From contig JAUIMB010000003.1 of the NCBI GenBank assembly GCA_030432635.1, positions 1-64,000 of the forward strand: a stretch of 64,000 bases of DNA, in the 5' to 3' direction. Origin of the DNA: Bacteroidia bacterium (GTDB lineage Bacteria > Bacteroidota > Bacteroidia > Flavobacteriales > Flavobacteriaceae). The first letter of the stretch is position 1. The number at the start of each line of letters is the position of its first letter. The position numbers and the translations under genes were made by a program. Under the pieces are notes generated by a model. The model saw only the letters and a list, made by a program, of their open reading frames with translations. It ran no database searches and was not told where the DNA came from. Shown here piece after piece: positions 44,798 through 54,459 of the stretch.

Positions 44798-45439
44798 ATG
44801 ATTTCATACTTCCATAAAATTAGACGACAAATGCTTAAGAAGAATAAATTTTTGAACTACATAGCCTATGCTGCCGGAGAGGTTTTATTGATCGTAATTG
44901 GTATTTTATTGGCTTTACATCTTCAAAACAAAAACGAAAACAAAAAAATCGAACAATCCATTCAAACCACCTTGACCTTATTAAAGGATGAAATCAATAC
45001 AAATAAAAAATCAATTGAAGATGTAAAGGATTACCATATCATGGTCAAGGACACCTTAAAGAAAATAAATCTTCCTAAAACCGAGCATGACATCAATCAA
45101 TCCCTTGGGTTTTGGCGTGGTATGCAAACACGACGATTACAAAACGCTGCCTTTCAAACTAGCATTCAATCGGGTATTAATAAGGAATTCAATCCAGAAC
45201 TCTTACGTGCTTTAAATAACCTTTATACATATCAAGATAGCTATAACGCGTTTAATACATCCTCATCCCAAATTTTTTTCAATGCAGACTTTTCTGATGT
45301 AAAATCCTTCGGAAAAATAATGAGTTCCATACAAATCACTATGACAGATATTTATTACTATGAAACTGAACTTCTTGAAATGCTGAATTACACTCTAGCA
45401 TTATTGGAAAATTCACAAAACAAAGCATCATATCCATAG
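44798..45439 (+). CDS. DUF6090 family membrane protein
   Basis: A 213-residue protein started at MISYFHKIRRQMLKKNKFLNYIAYAAGEVLLIVIGILLALHL; a longer frame would overlap the asparaginase gene. One membrane helix (~25-45) follows a basic N-terminus, and the remainder is helical with a coiled-coil appearance. This N-terminus (F-kIR...Y-GE--LIVIGILIAL) is the hallmark of DUF6090, very common in Flavobacteriaceae and of unknown function. The next 183 bases contain no gene. Confidence 0.82.
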   Translation: MISYFHKIRRQMLKKNKFLNYIAYAAGEVLLIVIGILLALHLQNKNENKKIEQSIQTTLTLLKDEINTNKKSIEDVKDYHIMVKDTLKKINLPKTEHDINQSLGFWRGMQTRRLQNAAFQTSIQSGINKEFNPELLRALNNLYTYQDSYNAFNTSSSQIFFNADFSDVKSFGKIMSSIQITMTDIYYYETELLEMLNYTLALLENSQNKASYP

Positions 45440-45622
45440 CATCTTGGTCAGCATAATAAGATAGCGATTGCGTTACGAATACTCCCTTATTTTCAACGAA
45501 TACTATTTTGTGTATAACAAATAGTGCTTACTGTACATAACTACGCTTTAGATGCTGTAATTTTATTGAAGTAAAAGAAATATCCCGTCAACAAGAATTG
45601 ACTGTAAATACGTTCAGAAATT

Positions 45623-48600
45623 ATGAAACTCAAGCATCTTTCTACTCTCACACTATGTTTTGTAATGCTATGGTCCTGCAAAAAAAAGGACAACATTACC
45701 CATGAAACTGACAACCTTTTTAAGTTCAGAAACTATATTAGCTTCACAACTTCTGGGATTCAATCTGTAACCGAACCCATTATTATTAATCTCACAACAG
45801 ATGTCAATGAATGGGAAATGGACCAAATCATCACAAACGACATTATTAGTATCTCACCTCATGTTGAAGGCAGCTTAAAAGTATCAAACAAACACACTTT
45901 GGTCTTCATACCTAACGAGCATCTTGAGCCTGCTACCGAATACACAGTCGACGTTAAACTTGATAAGATTTACAAGGATATGCCTAAAGATTATGAGAAC
46001 TATGTCTTTCAATTTAAAACCATAACACCAAATTTTACAGTGCTTACAAATGCGCTACAATCTTACAGTAAACACTGGCAATATCAAGAAGCTGTTATAA
46101 AATCGGCAGATGTTATTTCGTTGGATGACGCTAAAAAACTGGTTCAGGCAACGCAAAACGGAAAACCTCTCAAACTTGAGTTTGATGAATTCAATACACA
46201 TTCCAAATATTTTGAATTCAAAATTGATAGCATCAAACGTGAGATCGATGATTCTAAAATTGTTGTCGAATGGAACGGTAAATCTATTGGCGCAGAAAAC
46301 AAAGGCGAAAACAATATCAACATTCCTGGTATTAACAACTTCAAAATCATCAATATCGAAGCATACAAAACACCTGAACAATTCCTTCACATAAACTTTT
46401 CAGACCCAATAAAAACCCAGCAAAATTTTGATGGTTTGGTTACCATACAAAATGTAAAAGATCCAAAGTTTGTTGTTGTTGGCAATGTTCTGAAAGTATA
46501 TCCAGACATCAAATTAGTTGGTAATATTCAAGTTGATGTCTTTCAAGGCATTAAAAATGAGGAAGGCTACAAACTGAAGCAACCGTTTTCTGAAGCGATT
46601 TCCTTTGAGGAGATAAAACCACAGGTTCGCCTCGTCAGTAGCGGAACCATTTTGCCAAATTCCAACAACCTTAAGTTCAATTTTGAAGCAGTAAACCTGA
46701 ATGCTGTTGATGTTCGAATCATTAAAATCTATGAAAATAATGTGTTGCAGTTCCTTCAAGACAATCCAATCGACAGCAATAACCAAAATGAAATTAAACG
46801 TGTTGGTCGTCGTATTGCCAAACAAACCATTCAGCTACAAACAGCGGCAGAAAACTCAGGAAAATGGAAAGCCTACAGTATAGATCTTTCCGAGTTTTTT
46901 AATGCTGAAATCGGAGCGATTTACAGGGTTGAACTGAGTTACAACAAAAATTATTCGTTATATGATTGTGAGGCAAATCCGAACGACACAGTAAACGAAG
47001 GTGATGACTATGATGACTATTACTATGAAGAGGACTATTATTATGATGATTATGGTGAATCAAGTAGTGAAGACGACGATCTAAGAGAACAAGATTATTG
47101 GGACAATCGTACATATGGTTATCGCAATTACACCTACAATTGGAGAGAACGTGACAATCCTTGTCACGATGCTTACTACAACGAAAGCAAAATCATTTCG
47201 CAAAATCTATTGGCTTCCAACATAGGTGTCATCGTAAAACAAGGCACGAACAACAACTACTATTTTGCAGTTACCAATATTTTAAACACCAATCCCGAAG
47301 CTGGAGCTACAATCACCTTATACAATTTTCAGCAACAGGAAATTGGCTCGACCAAAACCAATAGTGAGGGTCTAGCCGTTTATGAAGCTGATGGTTATGC
47401 TGCTTTTGCAATCGTTACCAAAGGGACTAGCACAAGCTATTTACGACTTACCGATGGAAATTCACTATCCTTAAGCAAATTTGATGTTTCTGGAAATCGC
47501 TTACAACGTGGACTAAAAGGTTATATCTATGGCGAACGCGGAGTTTGGCGACCAGGAGATTCGTTGTTTCTAACATTTATGCTGAATGATAAGGCCAATC
47601 CACTACCTGAAGGTCATCCCGTAAAAATGGAAATTACTGATCCCAATGGTAAATTAGTCTATAAAAACGTGAGTACCAATCACCTCAATAACACCTATAA
47701 GTTTATTGTTCCTACAACTTCCGAAGGAAAAACAGGTAACTACAATGCTAAGGTTTCGGTTGGTGGAGCCCAATTTTACAAAACCCTAAAAATTGAAACC
47801 GTAAAACCAAACCGACTTAAGATTAAGATTGATTTTGACAACGACATACTTTCAAATATAGAACCGCTAAATGGTACACTGGATGTAAAATGGTTGCATG
47901 GTGCTCCTGCAAAGCGCATCAAAGCTGAAGTAAAAGCAAAGTTTAGCACCTCTTATACCAGCTTCAAAAATTTCAAGGGATATATATTTACCGATCCTAC
48001 CAAGCAATTCAACACTGAAGAATTGAACGTTTATGAAGGCAACCTAAATGAAGAAGGCCTTGCGACGATCAATACCAAACTGGATATTGGCAAGAATGCA
48101 CCTGGAATGCTCAACGCTCAATTTCTGGTTAGAGCTTTTGAAAATGGAGGTGACTTTTCCTTGGACGCTTTCACTAAAACCTATTCACCTTATGAATCTT
48201 ATGTCGGACTAAAATCGCCTAAAGGAAATTACTACGGTTCGTATGTTACCGACACCAACCAAACCTTTGACTTAGCTGTGGTCGATAAAGATGGTAATCC
48301 TGTGCAACGGAAAGACTTAGAGATAAAGGTGTATAAAATTGAATGGCGTTGGTGGTGGAACTCCTCTTACGACAACCTATCGAGCTATGTCTCCAGCAAT
48401 TACCACAGACCCATTTACAATCAGAAAGCATCCACGGGAGCTAATGGAAAAACCACATTTACCATAAAAATTCCTGAAAACGAACGAGGTCGTTACCTGA
48501 TTAGAATTACCGACCCAGTGAGTGGCCATGCCACAGGACGTATCGCATATTTCTATAAAAACTGGTCAGGTATGTCTACAGGAAATGATAAGGAAGCCGC

Positions 48601-51208
48601 CAAAATGCTTGTTTTTGCTTCAGACAAAGACAAATACAATGTTGGCGAAACAGCCACAATCAAATTTCCATCAGGATCTGAAGGTCGTGCTTTGGTGAGT
48701 ATTGAAAACGGTTCGGATGTCATCGAACACCAATGGATAAAGACAACCAAAGGCGAAACTGAAGTGAAAATTCCGATTTCTTCGGAAATGGCTCCTAATA
48801 TATTCGTAAATATTTCCTTATTACAACCACATGCCATTACCAGTAACGATTTACCTATTCGGTTGTATGGTGTAATTCCGATTTTGGTTGAAGATCCTAA
48901 AACCATTCTAGAACCCAAATTGCAAATGGCAGATGTCTTGCGACCAGAACAAGAGTTTGAAATTAAAATTTCAGAGAAAAACAATAAACCAATGACCTAT
49001 ACTATTGCCATGGTCGAGGAAGGTTTATTGGATTTAACACGATTTAAAACACCTAATGCTTGGGACACCTTTTACGCTCGAGAAGCTCTTGGAGTCAAGA
49101 CTTGGGATGTATTTGATGATGTCATTGGAGCCTATTCAGGAAGTATCGACCAAGTATTTGCTATTGGTGGTGATGGCAGTGCTGCCAAAGGGAAGAACAA
49201 AAAGGCAAATCGCTTTAAACCAGTAGTAACCTATTTGGGTCCTTTCCAACTAAAGGCTGGTCAAGATCAAACGCACAAACTTAAACTTCCAAATTATATA
49301 GGAGCCGTTCGCACCATGGTTGTTGCTGGAAATCATACCACTGAAGCCTATGGAAGCACAGACAAATCGGTTGAAGTTAAAAAGCCATTGATGGTTTTGG
49401 CAAGCTTACCTAGAAAGTTAAGTCCTGGTGAAAAAGTCACTTTACCCATCACTGTATTTGCCATGGAACCAAAAGTGAAAGATGTAAATTTAAGCTTGAA
49501 GTTAAGTAATGGCATTTCTGTAATTGGGAACCATTCACAACAACTCAACTTCTCTAAACCTGATGAAAAAATGGCTTACTTCCATTTGGACGTCAGTAAG
49601 GCCAAAGGTATCAATACCGTTGAAGTCATTGCTACTGGTAATGGTGAACGTTCTTCCTATAAAGTTGAATTGGATGTTGTGAATCCGAATCCGATAACCT
49701 CATTATATGAATCTACAGAACTAGAAGCTAATGCTTCAGAAACCTTAAATTTTAAGACTTTTGGTGTACCTGGTAGCAATTCGGCAATTGTAGAGTTTTC
49801 AACCTTGCCTCCAATGGATTTCTCTAAGCGATTGCACTATTTGATCAAATATCCGCATGGTTGTGTAGAGCAAACCACTTCAGGCGTATTTCCTCAATTG
49901 TATTTAACTGATATTTTCGATTTGAACTATGAGAAAAGACAAGAGATACAATCCAATATTGAAAATGGCATCAAACGTCTTGGTAATTTCCAACGTCCCA
50001 ATGGAGGTATGAGCTATTGGATTGGTGAGCAAACGGCCAATGATTGGGGAACCAGCTATGCAGGACATTTTATGATTGAAGCCGAAAAGAAAGGTTATGT
50101 CCTTCCGTTGACCTTTAAAAGCAATTGGCTGCGTTACCAAAAGCAAGCTGCACGTGATTGGCGACCAAGTTATCGTAATTATAATTCCGATTTGGCACAA
50201 GCCTATCGGCTGTATACTTTGGCTTTAGCAGGTCATCCAGACTTGGCATCGATGAACCGATTGCGCGAATTCGAGGAAATTTCAAATGAAGCTAAATGGC
50301 GATTGGCAGCGGCTTATGCCTTAGCTGGACAACATGAAGCCAGTGAACAATTATCTAAAACTGCGAACATCAATTTTAAGCCACCACGATCTAACCACTA
50401 TACTTATGGTTCTGTGGATCGCAACAGAGCAATGGCATTGGAAACCATGGTTATCACCAAAAATCCAGAAGCTAGAACACTAGCTGAACAAATTGCCAAA
50501 GACCTATCTAGTGACCAATGGATGAGTACACAAACCACAGCCTATTGTCTGCTCGCCATGGCCAAGATGGTCGAGGCCAATGGTGGAAAGGACATGCACT
50601 TGAATTATACATTTGGCAACCAAACAGAAACCATTCAGACCAAAAGTACGATTGCGCAACGTCAATTGAACGTCGAGGATGGTAACAATGCACTCCTCTT
50701 AAAAAATGAAGCCAATAATTTGGTCTATGTTCGTATTTTGAATTCAGGCAAGCTACCTTTAGGTGAAGAACTTGCCGAACAACGAGGGTTGAGTGTATCT
50801 GTAATCTACACCGATTTACAAGGAAACCGGATAGATCCAACCAAATTACAGCAAGGTCAGGACATTATAGCAAGGATTAACGTAAGCAATAAAAATAACC
50901 GAAACATCCATGATGTGGCATTGACACAGATATTCCCTTCAGGATGGGAAATTGTCAATACACGTTTTACAAACTTTGGAGATACAACCACAAGTTCTGC
51001 CAGATATACCGATATAAGGGATGATCGTGTCAATTTCTATTTTGATCTTGGAGGTAGTGGAAGCAAGAATGGCACAAAAACATTTACCGTTATGCTAAAT
51101 GCCTCTTACTTAGGTTCTTACTATTTGCCAGGGACTCAGGTAGAAGCCATGTATGATAATGACTTCTTAGTGAGAAATAAAGGACAATGGATTGAAGTAA
51201 CAAAATAA
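45623..51208 (+). CDS. Bacterial alpha-2-macroglobulin with intact thioester (YfhM-like)
   Basis: A 1861-residue lipoprotein (lipobox LWSC, Cys19) of the type I bacterial A2M family. It has repeated macroglobulin beta domains through ~residue 1200. The thioester motif GCVEQT is intact (Cys1414, Gln1417), followed by the helical thioester domain (to ~1690) and a C-terminal receptor-like beta domain. It traps proteases in the periplasm. The partner PbpC is encoded in the same operon, the classic A2M-PbpC arrangement. A Tyr/Asp/Glu-rich insertion at about residues 461-514 (DDYDDYYYEEDYYYDDYGE) is unusual and probably disordered or metal-binding. The length is somewhat above that of E. coli YfhM. 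Confidence 0.9.
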   Translation: MKLKHLSTLTLCFVMLWSCKKKDNITHETDNLFKFRNYISFTTSGIQSVTEPIIINLTTDVNEWEMDQIITNDIISISPHVEGSLKVSNKHTLVFIPNEHLEPATEYTVDVKLDKIYKDMPKDYENYVFQFKTITPNFTVLTNALQSYSKHWQYQEAVIKSADVISLDDAKKLVQATQNGKPLKLEFDEFNTHSKYFEFKIDSIKREIDDSKIVVEWNGKSIGAENKGENNINIPGINNFKIINIEAYKTPEQFLHINFSDPIKTQQNFDGLVTIQNVKDPKFVVVGNVLKVYPDIKLVGNIQVDVFQGIKNEEGYKLKQPFSEAISFEEIKPQVRLVSSGTILPNSNNLKFNFEAVNLNAVDVRIIKIYENNVLQFLQDNPIDSNNQNEIKRVGRRIAKQTIQLQTAAENSGKWKAYSIDLSEFFNAEIGAIYRVELSYNKNYSLYDCEANPNDTVNEGDDYDDYYYEEDYYYDDYGESSSEDDDLREQDYWDNRTYGYRNYTYNWRERDNPCHDAYYNESKIISQNLLASNIGVIVKQGTNNNYYFAVTNILNTNPEAGATITLYNFQQQEIGSTKTNSEGLAVYEADGYAAFAIVTKGTSTSYLRLTDGNSLSLSKFDVSGNRLQRGLKGYIYGERGVWRPGDSLFLTFMLNDKANPLPEGHPVKMEITDPNGKLVYKNVSTNHLNNTYKFIVPTTSEGKTGNYNAKVSVGGAQFYKTLKIETVKPNRLKIKIDFDNDILSNIEPLNGTLDVKWLHGAPAKRIKAEVKAKFSTSYTSFKNFKGYIFTDPTKQFNTEELNVYEGNLNEEGLATINTKLDIGKNAPGMLNAQFLVRAFENGGDFSLDAFTKTYSPYESYVGLKSPKGNYYGSYVTDTNQTFDLAVVDKDGNPVQRKDLEIKVYKIEWRWWWNSSYDNLSSYVSSNYHRPIYNQKASTGANGKTTFTIKIPENERGRYLIRITDPVSGHATGRIAYFYKNWSGMSTGNDKEAAKMLVFASDKDKYNVGETATIKFPSGSEGRALVSIENGSDVIEHQWIKTTKGETEVKIPISSEMAPNIFVNISLLQPHAITSNDLPIRLYGVIPILVEDPKTILEPKLQMADVLRPEQEFEIKISEKNNKPMTYTIAMVEEGLLDLTRFKTPNAWDTFYAREALGVKTWDVFDDVIGAYSGSIDQVFAIGGDGSAAKGKNKKANRFKPVVTYLGPFQLKAGQDQTHKLKLPNYIGAVRTMVVAGNHTTEAYGSTDKSVEVKKPLMVLASLPRKLSPGEKVTLPITVFAMEPKVKDVNLSLKLSNGISVIGNHSQQLNFSKPDEKMAYFHLDVSKAKGINTVEVIATGNGERSSYKVELDVVNPNPITSLYESTELEANASETLNFKTFGVPGSNSAIVEFSTLPPMDFSKRLHYLIKYPHGCVEQTTSGVFPQLYLTDIFDLNYEKRQEIQSNIENGIKRLGNFQRPNGGMSYWIGEQTANDWGTSYAGHFMIEAEKKGYVLPLTFKSNWLRYQKQAARDWRPSYRNYNSDLAQAYRLYTLALAGHPDLASMNRLREFEEISNEAKWRLAAAYALAGQHEASEQLSKTANINFKPPRSNHYTYGSVDRNRAMALETMVITKNPEARTLAEQIAKDLSSDQWMSTQTTAYCLLAMAKMVEANGGKDMHLNYTFGNQTETIQTKSTIAQRQLNVEDGNNALLLKNEANNLVYVRILNSGKLPLGEELAEQRGLSVSVIYTDLQGNRIDPTKLQQGQDIIARINVSNKNNRNIHDVALTQIFPSGWEIVNTRFTNFGDTTTSSARYTDIRDDRVNFYFDLGGSGSKNGTKTFTVMLNASYLGSYYLPGTQVEAMYDNDFLVRNKGQWIEVTK

Positions 51209-51214
51209 AAAAAC

Positions 51215-51541
51215 ATGCACACCAACAAACCCTATTTCGCTGTCATTTTTACATCTAAACGTATTGACAATACACAAGGTTATTCAGAAATGGCGAAACA
51301 AATGGAGTCCTTGGCCAAGCAACAAGAAGGCTTTATCGATCTGGAGAGCGCTCGAGACACATTGGGAATTACTGTGAGTTATTGGCAATCATTGGAAGCC
51401 ATTCAAAACTGGAAGCAACAAACAGACCACCTAGTGGCACAACAAAAAGGAAGAACCGATTGGTACAGCTGGTATAAAGTACGGGTTTGTAAAGTGGAAC
51501 GCGATTATGAATTTAATAATGATGATCAAAACATGTTTTGA
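51215..51541 (+). CDS. Antibiotic biosynthesis monooxygenase (ABM) domain protein
   Basis: A 108-residue ferredoxin-like protein. YFAVIFTSKRIDNTQGYSEMAKQMESLAKQQEGFIDLESARD and ITVSYWQSLEAIQNWKQQTDH are typical of ABM-domain proteins (dimeric alpha/beta barrels, often with small aromatic or quinone substrates or no enzymatic role). It lies between the A2M and pbpC genes, 6 bases from the first and 20 bases from the second, so it is co-transcribed. Its link with them is unexplained. Confidence 0.78.
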   Translation: MHTNKPYFAVIFTSKRIDNTQGYSEMAKQMESLAKQQEGFIDLESARDTLGITVSYWQSLEAIQNWKQQTDHLVAQQKGRTDWYSWYKVRVCKVERDYEFNNDDQNMF

Positions 51542-51561
51542 TCTAATTCGGAATTAAAGCA

Positions 51562-53910
51562 ATGAAACTATTAAGTATCATTAAGCAACATAAAAAGAAA
51601 TCCTTTGTCTTGGCACTAGGACTTATCCTTTATGCGTTTTGTTTGCCAAAGGATTTATTTAAAGATCCAACAGCTACTGTAATTACGAGTCAACACAATG
51701 AGCTTTTAGGTGCACATATTGCTACCGATGGGCAATGGCGATTTCCTCATAACGATAGTGTTCCTGAAAAATTCAAAACCTGTATCGTTCAATATGAGGA
51801 TGAGTATTTTTATAACCATCCAGGCTTCAATCCCATTTCAATAATCAAGGCTTTACGAGATAACATCAGTGCAGGAGAAGTCAAACGAGGCGGAAGCACC
51901 TTAACCCAACAAGTCATTCGATTGTCGCGGAAAGGACAACGTCGCTCCTATATCGAAAAACTAAAGGAGCTCATATTGGCCACTCGCTTGGAGTTACGTG
52001 ATTCCAAATCAGAGATTCTGGCTTATTACAGTAGCAATGCACCTTTTGGTGGAAATATTGTTGGTCTTGATGCAGCATCCTGGCGCTATTTTAATCGAGA
52101 TCCACATCAACTATCATGGGCTGAAAGTGCGACATTAGCTGTGTTACCAAATGCACCAAGTTTAATATATCCAGGTAAAAACCAAGAGCGACTGCTAAAG
52201 AAACGCAACCGTTTACTGATCAAATTGCTGCAAAACAAAATCATTGATTCATTGACCTACGAACTTTCAATTGCTGAAGATTTGCCTCAAAAGCCTTACC
52301 CTTTACCACAAATCGCACCACATTTATTGCAAAAAATTGCTCAATCGCATCGAGGACATCGTATTCAGACTACAATTGATGACAAGTTTCAACAGCGTGT
52401 GAACCAAATCGTAACCAATCATTACAATCTGCTAAAGCAAAATGAAATTCACAATGCAGCAGTTTTGGTTTTGGATGTTCATACCCGTAAAGTTTTGGCG
52501 TATACAGGCAATACACCAACAGACAAAGCACACCAAAAAGATGTAGATATTATTGATAAGCCACGTAGTACAGGAAGTATTTTAAAACCGTTTCTCTATA
52601 CTGCTATGTTAGATGCAGGTGATATCTTGCCCAATACATTAGTTGCTGATATTCCAAGTCAGTTTGGTCATTACAATCCTGAAAACTTCAACAAGGAATT
52701 CGATGGCGTTGTACCAGCGAGTCGAGCCTTGTCACGTTCCTTGAATGTTCCTGCTGTTCGAATGCTTCAAGAGTTTGGGCTGGATCGTTTTCATCAATAC
52801 CTCAAACAACTCCAGCTTCAAGATTTAAAATACAATGCCAATCATTATGGACTATCCTTGATACTTGGAGGTGCTGAAAGTAATCTATGGGACTTATGTA
52901 AAAGTTATGCCGCACTATCTTCTACACTGAACCATTTTTCCGAAACATCCAGTGAATATTATTCCAATGAATTTGTTGAACCTACGTTTTTCGCTTCAGA
53001 AAAAGTAGACTTTGGAACCCTCTCGACCCAAAAAACACTTTTTGATGCCGCGTCTATTTATCTGACATACGAAAGTCTGAAAAAAGTCAACCGTCCTGAA
53101 GGTGATGAAAGCTGGGAGTTTTTTGATGATTCTAAGCAAATCGCATGGAAAACAGGAACGAGCTTTGGGTTTCGTGATGCTTGGGCAATTGGTACAACTA
53201 AAGACTACGTGGTTGGTGTTTGGGTTGGCAATGCCGATGGTGAAGGTCGACCAGGTCTTGTTGGTGTGCAAACAGCTGCGCCAATTCTATTTGATGTTTT
53301 TGATATTTTACCCAACAGTGATTGGTTTGACCAACCATATGATGAGATGAAAACAGTTTCAATTTGCACAAAAAGTGGCCATCGTGCCTCGTCCATTTGT
53401 GATGATATAGCACACGAATACATCCAAGTTAGTGGCTTGAAAACAGAACCTTGTCCGTATCATATTTTGGCGCATGTAGATACTTCTGAAACTTATCAGG
53501 TGAATTCATCCTGTGAAAACCTTGGTGATATTAAGCATAAGCCATGGTTTGTACTTTCACCCTTGAAAGCACATTACTACAAAACCAAGAACCCGTTTTA
53601 CAAACCTCTTCCGAAGTTGCGATTGGATTGTTATGGAGAAACGCAAGTAACCATGGATTTTATTTATCCGAAGGAAAATACGACCCTATTCCTTCCTAAG
53701 GATTTCGATGGAAAAACAAATGACATGATTTTAAAATTGGCACATTCCAAACCAGATGTAAGAGTGTTTTGGTACATAGACGACACTTATGTAGGTTCTA
53801 CGACAGACCTTCACGAATTGGCAATTCTACCGAAGCAAGGGACACATCGTATCACCGTAGTAGATGAGTTTGGAAATGAAGCGCAACAAGAAGTTTCTAT
53901 TGCAGAGTAG
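51562..53910 (+). CDS. pbpC: Penicillin-binding protein 1C
   Basis: A 782-residue class A PBP. It has an N-terminal membrane anchor (~12-30), a glycosyltransferase domain (~50-230) with GGSTLTQQVIRL (~109-120), and a transpeptidase domain (~285-570). The latter has Ser339-x-x-Lys342 (GSILKP), SRSLNVP (SxN) and Lys530-Thr-Gly (KTGTSFGFRDAW). A PBP1C-specific C-terminal domain follows (BiPBP_C, ~690-782). It polymerises and crosslinks peptidoglycan. Its operon with A2M fits repair after protease damage. Confidence 0.93.
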   Translation: MKLLSIIKQHKKKSFVLALGLILYAFCLPKDLFKDPTATVITSQHNELLGAHIATDGQWRFPHNDSVPEKFKTCIVQYEDEYFYNHPGFNPISIIKALRDNISAGEVKRGGSTLTQQVIRLSRKGQRRSYIEKLKELILATRLELRDSKSEILAYYSSNAPFGGNIVGLDAASWRYFNRDPHQLSWAESATLAVLPNAPSLIYPGKNQERLLKKRNRLLIKLLQNKIIDSLTYELSIAEDLPQKPYPLPQIAPHLLQKIAQSHRGHRIQTTIDDKFQQRVNQIVTNHYNLLKQNEIHNAAVLVLDVHTRKVLAYTGNTPTDKAHQKDVDIIDKPRSTGSILKPFLYTAMLDAGDILPNTLVADIPSQFGHYNPENFNKEFDGVVPASRALSRSLNVPAVRMLQEFGLDRFHQYLKQLQLQDLKYNANHYGLSLILGGAESNLWDLCKSYAALSSTLNHFSETSSEYYSNEFVEPTFFASEKVDFGTLSTQKTLFDAASIYLTYESLKKVNRPEGDESWEFFDDSKQIAWKTGTSFGFRDAWAIGTTKDYVVGVWVGNADGEGRPGLVGVQTAAPILFDVFDILPNSDWFDQPYDEMKTVSICTKSGHRASSICDDIAHEYIQVSGLKTEPCPYHILAHVDTSETYQVNSSCENLGDIKHKPWFVLSPLKAHYYKTKNPFYKPLPKLRLDCYGETQVTMDFIYPKENTTLFLPKDFDGKTNDMILKLAHSKPDVRVFWYIDDTYVGSTTDLHELAILPKQGTHRITVVDEFGNEAQQEVSIAE

Positions 53911-53956
53911 TTCTATTAATTATTACCTTTGTTTAACTAATCAAAAACACCATACC

Positions 53957-54391
53957 ATGTACGAAACCATTCAAATGCTTCATTCTTATTGGGCCTATCT
54001 TGCAGTATTAATGATTGTAATAGGATCATTTAATGCCTTGATTAAATTCTTCGGAAACAAAGAGTTCCAAGCCATTGATTTTCGAATTTCCTTGTTTACC
54101 TTGATTGTTATGCACATTCAATTGCTCATAGGTTTAGTGTTGTATTTCGTATCGCCTTTTGGATTGAAAAACATTCAAAACAATGGAATGGGTGGACTCG
54201 ATTCCTTTATGAGACTTCTTGCCGTAGAGCATCCCTTTGTTGGCATCTTGGCTGTAACCTTGATTACAATTGGGTACTCAAAACACAAAAAGAAATTAAC
54301 CTCTAAGCCAAAGTTTAAGATGCTGGCCATTTTTTACACCTTAGGTTTAATATTGGTGTTGTCAAGAATCCCATGGAACAATTGGTTTTAA
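53957..54391 (+). CDS. Four-helix membrane protein of unknown function
   Basis: A 144-residue protein started at MYETIQMLHSYWAYLAVLM; longer frames overlap pbpC. Four membrane segments are apparent (~9-30, 43-64, 88-105, 120-137). Histidines occur at helix ends (LHSYW, MHIQL, EHPF), somewhat like small cytochrome b-type membrane proteins, but heme binding is not established. It follows pbpC by 46 bases and may be transcribed with it. A strong terminator follows. Confidence 0.7.
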   Translation: MYETIQMLHSYWAYLAVLMIVIGSFNALIKFFGNKEFQAIDFRISLFTLIVMHIQLLIGLVLYFVSPFGLKNIQNNGMGGLDSFMRLLAVEHPFVGILAVTLITIGYSKHKKKLTSKPKFKMLAIFYTLGLILVLSRIPWNNWF

Positions 54392-54403
54392 CAACTGAAA
54401 AAT

Positions 54404-54441
54404 AAAAAAAGCGCTGTTCTCATTACAACAGCGCTTTTTTT
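54404..54441. terminator. Strong bidirectional terminator
   Basis: A 14-bp stem (AAAAAAAGCGCTGTT with AACAGCGCTTTTTTT), a ~9-base loop, and A/T runs on both sides. It lies between the membrane protein and the convergent endonuclease-family gene. Confidence 0.9.
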
Positions 54442-54459
54442 ACAATAGGTCGTTACAGT

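Noticed and set aside
45503-45524. Small hairpin upstream of the A2M gene
   Set aside because: The stem needs a bulge and lies in AT-rich sequence with no T run; chance pairing cannot be excluded.
46055-46390. Minus-strand frames inside the A2M gene
   Set aside because: They are shadows of the 1861-residue coding frame, with no start context or domain.
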